Of a stretch of 64,000 nucleotides of DNA, positions 1 through 8,037 are shown piece by piece. Numbering within the stretch: position 1 is the stretch's first letter; each line of letters opens with the position of its first letter. The stretch is from Neodiprion pinetum. Lineage: Eukaryota; Arthropoda; Insecta; Hymenoptera; Diprionidae. Location: the NCBI RefSeq assembly GCF_021155775.2, contig NC_060237.1:13293832-13357831 (forward strand), written 5' to 3'. The notes under the pieces were generated by a model. The model saw only the letters and a list, made by a program, of their open reading frames with translations, searched no databases and was not told where the DNA came from. The translations under genes and the position numbers were made by a program.

Positions 1-189
1 AATAGCTTGTTTTTCACACAATGAATTTGGTACAAGACTTGATTCTGATCTCCATCTTTCTGAAGAAATCATTGCCAGCATGAATTCAAAGAAAGGTCAA
101 GATAATAATCTAGTGAGCTATACCATAGACTATAATCTATAATGAGCTATACTCTGCCGTGTCATTCCTTCAAATGGGTGTCCGGTTTC

Positions 190-1312
190 AGGGAGTTCGA
201 CGTTCTTGCCATCCCGAACGAAACGGAGTTCGGTTACGTATTCGAAGTCGATTTGGAATATCCTGAGTAGTTGCATGAAACTCATAGATTTACCATTGTG
301 TACACAGCACTATATGTCTCCGATTTCGGAAAATAAACAGCCGAAACTCACGACCACGCTACTTTCCAAGAAAAAACTGCGTTGTTCACCATCGCGTATT
401 GAAGCAATGTTTAGAATTGGGTTTAAAATTACTCAAAATTCAGGAAGTTCTCAAATTTCGACAAGCACCGTGGCTAAAACATTACATGGACTTAAATACT
501 CACAGCGAATTCAAGAAAAATTTTTACAAACTGATGAACAACGCAGTTTTTGGCAAAACAATGAAAAACGTGTGAAAGTACGGAGATGTTTGATTGATCA
601 CCGAATGGGATGGGCGGTACGGTGCTAGAGCTACCATAGCCAAACCTAATTTTCACAGCTGCACCGTTTCCGACAAAGAGATGATTATCGTCGGAATGAA
701 TAAAACGAAAGTCAAGTTGAATAAATCATTGTATGCAAGTTTCTCCATCCTGGATCTGTCTGAGACATATATCTACGATTCTCATTATGATTATATCAAA
801 CGGAGATTTGGCAACCGAGAAAAATTAATGTATGCAGATACCGACAGTTTGATTCACAACTTCACCGTCCCCGACATATACGACATATGAAGGAGGACTT
901 GCATGAATTCGATACGTCTGATTATCCGCTTGATAACGCTTATGGAATACCTCTAGCGAACAAAGAAGTCCTCGGCTTAATAAAAGACGAGTATAACGGG
1001 AAGATAATGTTGGAATTTGTAGGATTAAGAGCAAAATTGTACGCATTCCGCGTCGTGGGAGATGAGAAGGACAATGAACGTGCCAAAGGTGTAAAAGGAT
1101 CAGCGTTAAGAAAAATAACTTTCAACGATTATTTGGAATGTGCTTTGGAACGTGAAAATGTGTCTACAAATCAGCATTTGATATTAAGTCGAAAACAAGA
1201 GGTTTACACTGTAAAACAGCAGAAAGTAGCACTGAGCTGGGATGACGACAAGTGGATTATGTTTCAAAACACAACCGACACGCTTCCGTGGGGCTACAAG
1301 CCTTCACCTTAG
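190..1312 (+). pseudogene. Polinton protein-primed DNA polymerase B, C-terminal part
   Basis: Family-B polymerase that would copy the element DNA. The sequence gives broken pieces of the palm and thumb in three frames. A first piece near 195-266 ends in a stop. A piece from about 260 to 620 shifts frame near the finger region. The frame at 594-890 has the catalytic motif C, YADTDS (about 833-850). After a frameshift near 880, the frame 887-1312 continues with the thumb (MKEDLHEFDTSDYP) and ends with TDTLPWG, typical of insect Polinton polymerases. Stops and frameshifts make it non-functional. The N-terminal two thirds are outside the window. Family assignment is confident. Confidence 0.85.
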
Positions 1313-1547
1313 CTTTGTAATTACCGTATCGTAATGTCTGTAGGACTTAATTTATAACGTTACTATGATGTATAAAATATCATTATGTAGGATAGTAAAT
1401 AAGAACGCTCCGAAATATAAAAAATTGTACAACGATGCATATGTTTGTCGATTGTCTAAAAAATTAAGATGCATACTTGTTATGTGTCGGATATAAAATA
1501 AAGAGGCGCATACGTTTTTACAAAAGTTCATTTGTTTCATGTTACAT

Positions 1548-2225
1548 GTCCGATTCGTTTATCCAACTGTTGTGTGTATTGTCAAAACCTAACCATTTAA
1601 CATATATTTTTCTTTCACGCTTCTTGAGCACCTTTTCCACCAGATAGATATCCGGATGTTCAACCTTGAAGAGCTCTTGTTCGTAGAAATCACCAGCGAT
1701 AAATTGATCTCGGTAGTCTTTGAGCTAGTACGTCACAGAATGAGTATTTTCCACTCGACTTATCGTGAATATTTCAGTCGTCCAATTGGGAGTGTAACCT
1801 TTCTCGAAGACATTTTTGAATTCGCTGATTCGAACTTTGTCGCTGAATTTGAACTTTGCCGATATGGTAGGTATCGCTCGAAGCCCTCCGTACGCCTGAC
1901 GTAATAACAGCTTTTTGTTTGCAACTTTTTTGTAAGCTTTTCGGTACCCGTCCTTGGACAAGCACAGATTCCATTGCCTTCGCAACATCATCTCCAGACT
2001 TGCTCTTTATCGGTATAGCCCACGCATATGTTGAAAAGAAATCAATGACTGTGAGCATGTACATGTGGCCTTTGTTTTGTCCAGCGTACAACATCATATC
2101 AACAAGATCCGCCTGCCAGGTCTTGTCGATGACGCGCACGTCTACACGTCGACGCGGGCAATTCCGGCGTGCAAGCTTATGAAGTTCCGTCACCAGTGCT
2201 CGCTTTTTCTCGTTCATATTCCAAC
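1548..2225 (-). pseudogene. Polinton retroviral-type integrase with chromodomain, internally deleted
   Basis: The enzyme would insert the element. Read leftwards from about 2217, the rve core start is visible (WQADLVDM with the first catalytic Asp, then TVIDFFSTYAWA). The frame then jumps near 1950-2000, from a segment ending VQGRVPKSLQ to a C-terminal segment (SDKVRISEFKNVFEKGYTPNW). The stretch that should carry the second catalytic Asp and the Glu is missing, so this looks like an internal deletion plus frameshift. After a stop near 1725 a chromodomain-like tail follows (YLVEKVLKKR, IYVKWLGFD) to about 1553. The same tail occurs at 10253-10575 inside the inner Polinton. It is convergent with the polymerase gene, which is usual in these elements. 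Confidence 0.8.
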
Positions 2226-2585
2226 GCTCCGATTGTTAGTCTGGTGTCCAATTTGGTAATGATTTCTGCGTTTCGAATCGACAGGTCTCTGCCTGTTCTA
2301 AAGTCTGTGTAAAAGGTATCCAAGGCTTTCTCCGTGGTGATCTTCAAAGCTTTAATGATTTGATCGAGGTTGTCGATTTGTTTTTGCAGCACGTTGAATT
2401 TTCGTCTCAAGATTTTTGAAATTACAGCATTTGTTTGGCTCTGCGGAATCTGCGACATTGCACATTCTCTTATTCTGTATATCGCAATGCCCGTCCGCTG
2501 TTATTTGAAACCCGACACCCGGAGGGCCGAGACTGCTCGCAGCTGTGTTTTTATTCAGCTGACGTCCAAACACGTCGACGCTCAT
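2225..2585 (-). pseudogene. Conserved Polinton small protein (VFGRQL family)
   Basis: The ATG at 2585 opens with MSVDVFGRQLN, then LGPPGVGF and CDIQNKRMCNVAD, an arrangement I recognise from insect Maverick-linked proteins of unknown function. After a frame change near 2390-2440 the tail runs on in another frame as a helical segment rich in Gln, Lys and Asp (LQKQIDNLDQIIKALK, possibly coiled coil) and ends near 2180-2240 as it meets the integrase. It follows the DUF8207-like gene on the same strand with about 40 bp between them. I know no function for the family, although a virion component would fit. Confidence 0.6.
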
Positions 2586-2619
2586 CTCGTGAATGATTGC
2601 AGAATCGACAAGAATTGGC

Positions 2620-3536
2620 TAATAAATGTTTCTGGCTTCCCGTAATTCTTCCAGTATCGACATAATTTCATTGTTGTGGCTTGTATTCCCAACCGCTTGA
2701 GATGCCATAAGCAAACGGAGACGTTCCACCAGCTCGTTGGCGTCATCCCAGGAAATATAATCTGTTCCAACACCTCGTCGAGTAACCCAAGCCTTGAGGT
2801 AGCAGAACACCTTTGCCCATACGCTTCGACATCTGTGACGATGGTAATACGCCTTTGCTTGACGTAGAAATATTGAGCAGCTCATCAATTAAATGCTTCA
2901 ATTTAGCGCTCTGAGCGTTTCAGATAGGCTCGGTGCCGCTATAGTACTTTCTGTGAGCATTTGTTGCGAGAAGGATATTTCTGTAATTCTCCTTGTCGTT
3001 GCGGGTAACATGAGCGCTGTTGGGCAACTTTTCAAACAGCAGCTCCAGTAGTCCCTGAGTTTCCAGATAGAGCCTACCGTCTGTGCGAACGGAATCGCGC
3101 TCAAAGCTCATCAGTGAGTCACCAACCATCAGCCCGGCAGTAGAAAGACTCCGTACCCTGTACACGGTATCCAACTCGTGCTGCCTTTGTTTATCGTTGA
3201 GCATCTCAAGATATTCATTTTCTGATTCCACCGATGATTCTGCGACAGATCCTCCTCCTCTGCGGTTGCGAAAAAATCTTCTGCTACCATTTCGTTCTTC
3301 GGCTCATCCTTCGTTTCAGTTTTGAGTTCTTTTTTCACTTCATCCTTGACAAGTTTTGTGCCTCGAGAAACATTGACTAATTCCTGCAGCGGGGTTACCA
3401 CAGGTTTGAAGACATGCTTTATTGTTTCCTGCAGCGATTCTTTTTTCGTCTTGAGGATTCTGTGCTTACGACAAATCGTATTACTTGCCCGAGCGATACG
3501 ATGCAAAACTTCTTTTTCCTTACGAATTTCCTGCAT
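2620..3536 (-). pseudogene. DUF8207-like Polinton protein
   Basis: Starts MQEIRKEKEVLHRIARASN and has a charged Lys/Glu-rich linker. Another frame then gives EYLEMLNDKQRQHELDTVYRV and the core ETQGLLELLFEKLPN (about 3020-3070), followed by NILLATNAHRKYY. Further frameshifts around 2900 lead to the C-terminal segment DANELVERLRLLMASQ and EIMSILEELREA, ending near 2622. This order matches a roughly 300-residue protein widespread in arthropod Mavericks. Its role is unknown to me. At least three frameshifts break it. It sits between the ATPase and the small VFGRQL gene, all on the minus strand. Confidence 0.65.
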
Positions 3537-3605
3537 GTTAACACAACTAGTTCTGGAAAGCTACTGTTTTGTCGCCTTCGAAGATCGTGTATTTTATTCT
3601 CATGT

Positions 3606-4298
3606 CATGATTATAAAATCGTCAAATCCCTTCCTTTACCGACCATTACCAAGCTCACTATCCTTGTCGATCACGACGAAGCCATACTTGTCACCGTTCC
3701 GGCATGCCGTACACAAGTCTATAAACATTACGTACGACATATCGGTGTTGACATGATCGTTGTACACATGTCTCAGATTCATCTCGTCTTGCTTGAATAA
3801 GACCAGCAAGTTGGTATTGTCGAGCACGAGATGCTTGGGGATTTGAGCGAACGTCTGACAAAGATAGAAACAATCTACATCGCGATGTCTACTCATACAA
3901 AAGTACGCGTGTATGTTATCCTGCTTCTCGCACAATACGCCATTAAATACCATGATCGAGTTAGGTTGCGCCTCGTTCGGTGCAATGACATGCTCGTGCT
4001 CGGTAAAGGGGAAATACTCAACACCGTCGACATTTTTGAGCACTAGACTCAGAAACTTGTATTTTGGTTTATTGAGAGATTTTGAGTAAACCTACAGGTT
4101 TTCGAACCTCAAACCATTTGAATGCTTCATGAGCACAAATAATGTGTTGGTTTTGCCACAGTTAGATGGTCCACAGAATTCCGCACGTACACTACTCGGC
4201 AACAATTCGCCATGACGTTTTTTCCGTCTTGTACTCTGCTGCGTAAATTTGTCAAAATTCATCACGGGAAGCTTGGTCGATTGTGTCTCGAACCTCAT
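3606..4298 (-). pseudogene. Polinton FtsK/HerA-type packaging ATPase
   Basis: Genome-packaging ATPase of the A32/FtsK-HerA class. The start codon at 4298 is chosen because it gives a short N-terminus before Walker A, FCGPSNCGKTN (about 4145-4180). An in-frame stop follows near 4092. The same frame then reopens with LKNVDGVEYFPF and runs past the Walker B region NSIMVFNGVLCEKQDN, where the acidic pair normally found is replaced by Asn-Gly. Then come the family signatures FYLCQTFAQIPKHL, LLVLFKQDEMNLRH and YGFVVIDKD. It is divergent from the PLA2 gene, with 72 bp between the start codons. Stop plus Walker B loss point to inactivity. Confidence 0.8.
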
Positions 4299-4370
4299 CT
4301 CGAACGTGACTGGCTGGATTTTCTATGAATGCATCGTTTATAACAACTTTCTCTCAGTCGCAGAGCGGAC

Positions 4371-4551
4371 ATGATTGTACCCACACGTGATCGTAAGCGA
4401 TCCTCAAGAAAGCGATCAAGTGGGAAAGGTTTAGTGAATAGCAGTATCAACAAACTCCTGATCGAGTTGCATGATCCCGGTTACAAATACTGCGGTCCTG
4501 GTACAAAGTTGACGGAAAGACTTGCGAAAGGCGATTCCGGTATCGATCTTC
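4371..4551 (+). pseudogene. Polinton phospholipase-A2-domain protein, 5' part
   Basis: The N-terminal residues are basic (RKRSSRKRSS). They are followed by the start of a parvovirus-type PLA2 fold: GYKYCGPGTKLTERLAKGD, the calcium-loop segment seen in VP1u-like PLA2 domains. The reading frame is cut after position 4551 by the inner Polinton. The rest of the gene, including the catalytic His-Asp segment, resumes at 13936 in the matching frame. Such domains in Polintons and parvoviruses are thought to breach host membranes during entry; that role is family knowledge and is not shown here. Confidence 0.8.
4546..4551 (+). repeat. Target-site duplication of inner Polinton, left copy
   Basis: ATCTTC at 4546-4551 is repeated at 13930-13935 on the other side of the inner element. 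Six bp is the standard Polinton target duplication. The inner element ends are AGTAG...CTACT, matching the usual Polinton AG/CT ends. Confidence 0.9.
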
Positions 4552-4699
4552 AGTAGTATAGATACGAGAGTTCAAAATCAAAAAATGAAGGCGTGCCGGC
4601 TCCCTCCCACCGCCCTCCCGGGCAGCCGGTATGTTACCCCCACTATAGCAAGCCTTTCCCAATGACGTCAAACCATGTGACATAACCGGTTGACGTGCC

Positions 4700-5400
4700 C
4701 ACGGCGGCCATTTTAAAAATGGCGGCTATTTCGACGGTGGCCATTTTGATGGGGGCCATTTTGACGGCGGCCATTTTGACGGCGGCCATTTTTGATTTTT
4801 CGATGGCAGCCATTTTTGATTTTTTGACGGCGGCCATTTTGATTTTTGCTCAGTCAGACGAGCGGCTATTTAGACAGCGGCCATTTTGATTTTTTGACGG
4901 CGGCCATTTTGATTTTTGCTCAGTCAGACGAGCGGCTATTCAGACAGCGGCCATTTTGATTTTTGCTTAGCCGGATGAGCAGCCATTTTGATTTTTTATC
5001 GTCCGACAGTTTGATAATATGATTTTCGCTATGACGTCACCAGTATAATCGGTCGATTTTGCCGTCTGACGAGCAGCCTATTTGATGGCGGCCATTTTGA
5101 TTTTTTATGACGTCACCAGTATAATCGACCGCTTTTGCCGTCTGACGAGCGGCCATTCAGACAGCGGCCATTTTGATTTCTACTCAGCCGGATGAGCAGC
5201 CATTTTGATTTTTTATCGTCGGACAGTTTGGTAATGTGATTTTCGCTATGACGTTACCAGTATAATCGACCGATTTTACCGTCTGACGGCGGCGATTTTG
5301 AATTTCGCTCAGTCGGATCAGCAGCCATTTTGATTTTTATCGTCAGACAGTTTGATAATGTGATTTATTTCTCGGTCGGATGAATAGCCATTTCGATTTT
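4700..5400. repeat. GGCGGCCATTTTGATTTTT minisatellite array
   Basis: A degenerate array of roughly 20-bp units built on GGCGGCCATTTTGATTTTT, at least 15 units. It grows into higher-order blocks that add GCTCAGTCAGACGAGCGGCTATT and TATGACGTCACCAGTATAATCG. Each core contains GCCATTTT, the reverse of the AAAATGGC core recognised by YY1/Pho-type zinc fingers. It lies inside the left arm of the inner Polinton and is absent from the right arm. Confidence 0.85.
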
Positions 5401-5640
5401 TCGCCGTTAGCCGTAAACTTTCGTGCTGATAGTTTGCCCCAGGCGAAAAATAATATTTTCCACGTACTTCGAATACATTCTTGTGTGTTAATCGACCGGT
5501 TGGCGACATCGCAATGAGATAGGCCGGGAATGTTCCCCACAATTAGATAGGTCGGGGAATGTTCACGACAATCCGTGAACTTTCACTCACGCTAATAGTT
5601 TGCTTTTACTATCACTATCCCGAATTCTTACCTTACCCAA

Positions 5641-5847
5641 GTGCAACACGATTGTCATAAGCGCGCAAAGAATTGCCACATTTGCGAAAAGCCGTTTACC
5701 CCTGAGGAGAAAAAGTGCCACGACCACTGTCACTTCACGGGTAAATATCGTGGTCCTGCTCATAATCGGTGTAATTTGAATTTCAGAGAGACGCACACAA
5801 TTCCAATATTTTTTCACAATTTGTCCGGTTACGATTCTCACTTTTGA
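5641..5847 (+). pseudogene. Polinton DNA-polymerase zinc/endonuclease-VII-like segment
   Basis: A 68-codon fragment with a Cys/His cluster: CHICEKPFTPEEKKCHDHCH, then FTGKYRGPAHNRCN and FFHNLSGYDSHF. This cluster precedes the exonuclease domain in many insect Polinton polymerases and resembles recombination endonuclease VII. It ends at a stop after GYDSHF with no polymerase sequence following. It belongs to the extra 1.29-kb segment in the left arm and is probably debris of the element's former polymerase gene. Confidence 0.75.
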
Positions 5848-5942
5848 ATAAAATCCCCCGCGTCAACTTTTCCCGGTGAAATTACCCTTCTATAATTCTT
5901 GTGAGACGAAAGCACTAGTATCATCATGATACGTAATAACCA

Positions 5943-6212
5943 GTGTACCGGCGCGGCGAAGAAATAATTATTGGATTCAGCGATGCGACTTCGGAGTTTT
6001 CGCTCCAAGATCTTCGGCGACTAGTTGAATGTGCCCGGAGAGCTCGCGCGCAACCGCACAGACTGCACAGGGTATATGTTCAGGACAAAACATTAATCCT
6101 GCATTTTCAAAAATGGGGAAATGAGGTGATCGCGATCTTTTCGGACATCGAACCGGATGACGATGGACGCAAAGCCGATTGGATCGAGTGTCGTCAGATC
6201 AACGAGGAATAA
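5943..6212 (+). CDS. Unknown small protein in Polinton arm, left copy
   Basis: The 89-codon ORF encodes LVECARRARAQPHRLHRVYV, then LILHFQKWGNEVIAIFSDIEPDDDGRKADW. The C-terminal 70 residues are repeated in the right arm (13562-13786, minus). The N-terminus of this copy is altered because the extra 1.29-kb segment joins just upstream. I do not recognise the family. Near-perfect conservation between arms may simply reflect arm homogenisation and not selection on the protein. It has an acidic C-terminal region and no membrane segment. Confidence 0.4.
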   Translation: MYRRGEEIIIGFSDATSEFSLQDLRRLVECARRARAQPHRLHRVYVQDKTLILHFQKWGNEVIAIFSDIEPDDDGRKADWIECRQINEE

Positions 6213-6601
6213 GTTACTCCCGATGTATGATTGTGCGCCGGAAAACGTTCAACGACTGCAGCAGTGTTTGCCCTCAGGGCGAAAATAATATTTTCACCAT
6301 ACTTCGAATACATTCTTTTGTGTTAATTGACCGGATGGCAACATCGCAATTAGATAAGTTGGGGATATTCACCACAATCAGATAGGCCGGGAATGTTGAT
6401 GCCGATCCGTAAACTTTCACGCTAATAGTTTACTTTCAGGGCGAAAATAATATTTTCAACATACTTCGAATACATTCTTTTGTGCTAATCGACCGGGTGG
6501 CGACACCGCAATTAGATAGGCTGGGAATGTTGATGGTGATCCGTAAACTTTTACGCAAATAGTTTACCCTCAGGCTTATTTCCCACTCGATGGGGTGAGT
6601 G

Positions 6602-6645
6602 GTATATAAAACGTGGGCCTATTCCGATGATGACACTGGTCTCAT
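6602..6645 (+). promoter_or_regulatory. TATA-box promoter for arm gene, left copy
   Basis: GTATATAAAAC at about 6601-6611 is followed about 30-40 bp later by an initiator-like TCATCGTC. The first ATG of the 85-residue ORF is at 6763. The same arrangement is present inverted in the right arm (TATA near 13165-13175). The spacing is typical of a metazoan RNA polymerase II core promoter. Confidence 0.55.
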
Positions 6646-6762
6646 CGTCTCTTCGCGTCGTGAACTGCTCTTACTAGTGAAAAACAAGAAACCCATTGAA
6701 ACGCGACGGATCTAACAAAAGTTAACCACGTCGGCCGTCTGGAGAATCCACTAACCAAGAAG

Positions 6763-7020
6763 ATGTCGGAACTTGAAATTGGAGCGGCGTACAACATCAC
6801 GGGCTTACGGCTGGTCAAAACGAAATTTGGGGTATGTGTTCTGGCGACGATCGATGTAGATTACAACGTCTTCTTACCACCGAGAATCGCAAGGGTGCTG
6901 CAAGAAGATTCAAATCAGCTGGCTGAAATGTGCAACATGGCTGGGCAAAATCGCCTGCAAATAAAATATCTTGGTGGGGAATTCAACAAGCTCGAATTTT
7001 CATGCAGTTATGTGCCATAA
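6763..7020 (+). CDS. Polinton arm protein (ITGLRLVKTKFG family), left copy
   Basis: The 85-residue ORF has a beta-rich pattern: YNITGLRLVKTKFGVCVLA, then FLPPRIARVLQED and a C-terminal KYLGG...LEFSCSY. I recognise this pattern from small proteins found near the ends of arthropod Polintons. The strand pattern could be an OB-like fold and hence single-strand DNA binding, but that is a guess from spacing only. The right-arm copy (12754-13011) differs by one Lys/Arg change. A TATA promoter lies 160 bp upstream. Confidence 0.55.
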   Translation: MSELEIGAAYNITGLRLVKTKFGVCVLATIDVDYNVFLPPRIARVLQEDSNQLAEMCNMAGQNRLQIKYLGGEFNKLEFSCSYVP

Positions 7021-7027
7021 ATAAACT

Positions 7028-7387
7028 ATGCGATCCCCAACCACCACCGCTACAAAAATTCATCCGGGAGGGGATGAAAGCAGGCGTGCTGGAGATCGAA
7101 CTTTCGCCAACCGGATCCGAACGGGAGTTGTAACGAATCTCGGAAATATCAACCAGTACCAGCCTCTCGCTGCGGGGCTTTTGACATTCGTTGAGCTGCC
7201 CAAGGACATTCAGCGAAAGAGGGCGGTGGTGAATGTGAAAAAAAAGATGAAAGATGTCTTCTCTGGCCCATCACTGCAGCCCGCCACCCGGCCAACACCC
7301 CCACCGATAGAACTAGCCATAATCGCCGCTTCATCTCCGAGTTGGACTGTACAGGTATCAAAGTCCCTGCCACTCTACATGATGTGA
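7028..7387 (+). CDS. Uncharacterised arm ORF, left copy
   Basis: The 119-codon ORF starts 8 bp after the preceding stop and is identical at protein level to 12387-12746. A plausible protein-like core is LLTFVELPKDIQRKRAVVNVKKKMKDVF, with a Pro-rich C-terminus. It may be the downstream part of the same gene as 6763-7020 reached by splicing, or a chance ORF preserved by arm identity. Family not recognised. Confidence 0.3.
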   Translation: MRSPTTTATKIHPGGDESRRAGDRTFANRIRTGVVTNLGNINQYQPLAAGLLTFVELPKDIQRKRAVVNVKKKMKDVFSGPSLQPATRPTPPPIELAIIAASSPSWTVQVSKSLPLYMM

Positions 7388-7589
7388 AAAAGCTTGAGAT
7401 TCCATATTGATACCTGGACAGACCGACACCCTACCTTGGGGGTTTGTCCCAGCCCCCTGATAGCTATAGGATAAGACTGTACACGTTGAATTATTGTGAA
7501 TATTTGCGCTTGACGCCTCGGGCGATCCGCCATCATGCGGAAACGATTTAGACTGGATTTGGAGATGTGAATTCATATACTTAACATTC

Positions 7590-7855
7590 ATTCATTTATT
7601 CATTCATTCATTTATTTATTTATTTATTCATTTATTTATTTATTTATTTATTATCAATATATTGAGATATTATTCATTTTTATTCGTTTACCACGTAAAA
7701 AGTTTTCCGAAAACTTTTTTCCCATTTGATTCACACGTAAAAAACGTTTTCAGGAAATGAAAATAAGTTTTCTGAAAATGAAAAAAAGGTTTCTGGAAAT
7801 GAAAATAAGTTTTCTGAAAATGAAGAAAAGTTTTCTGAAAATGAAAAAATAAAAT
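7590..7855. repeat. ATTT repeats and 20-bp tandem repeat
   Basis: Positions about 7590-7650 are an irregular (ATTC/ATTT)n run. At 7741-7850 there is a tandem array of about 18-22-bp units based on AAGTTTTCTGAAAATGAAAA, five units with small changes. No coding sequence. Confidence 0.8.
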
Positions 7856-7881
7856 GTGTAATAATCGTATGGAAAAATTGC

Positions 7882-7919
7882 AGATTATTATTATTGTTAT
7901 TGTTGTTGTTGTTGTTGTA

Positions 7920-8014
<95 letters not shown>

Positions 8015-8037
8015 TGTTATTATTATTATTATCATTA
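7882..8037. repeat. Trinucleotide microsatellite (TTG/GTC/TTA)n
   Basis: ATT, GTT and GTC units run without interruption for about 155 bp, including over 20 consecutive GTC-type units. It abuts the 3' poly(A) end of the R1-clade element (poly-T at about 8038-8053 on this strand). The long ORFs that appear across it are repeat artefacts. Confidence 0.9.

Larger units (their letters stand above)
5400..6545 (+). repeat. Subterminal units of about 135-150 bp
   Basis: Three related units occur at about 5405-5535, 6255-6400 and 6405-6545. Each has CCGTAAACTTTCACGCTAAT, a GCGAAAATAATATTTTC segment, ACTTCGAATACATTC, a CGACCGG segment and AGATAGGCCGGGAATGTT. The last two units also occur inverted in the right arm (about 13200-13510). 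Repeated subterminal blocks like these often serve as transposase or replication-protein binding regions; that role is inferred. Confidence 0.75.
4552..7590 (+). repeat. Left inverted arm of inner Polinton (interrupted)
   Basis: Positions 4552-4697 match the inverse of 13785-13929. After extra sequence (about 4698-5984) the match resumes at about 5985 and runs to about 7590, pairing with 12187-13785. The right arm reads straight through the junction near GACGTGCC, so the left arm has an insertion or the right arm a deletion. Outside this difference the arms are nearly identical: one 119-residue ORF is the same in both arms and an 85-residue ORF differs at a single residue. Confidence 0.85.

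Noticed and set aside
4695..4889. Ala/Ile-rich ORFs across the GGCGGCCATTTT array
   Set aside because: Repeat translation only.
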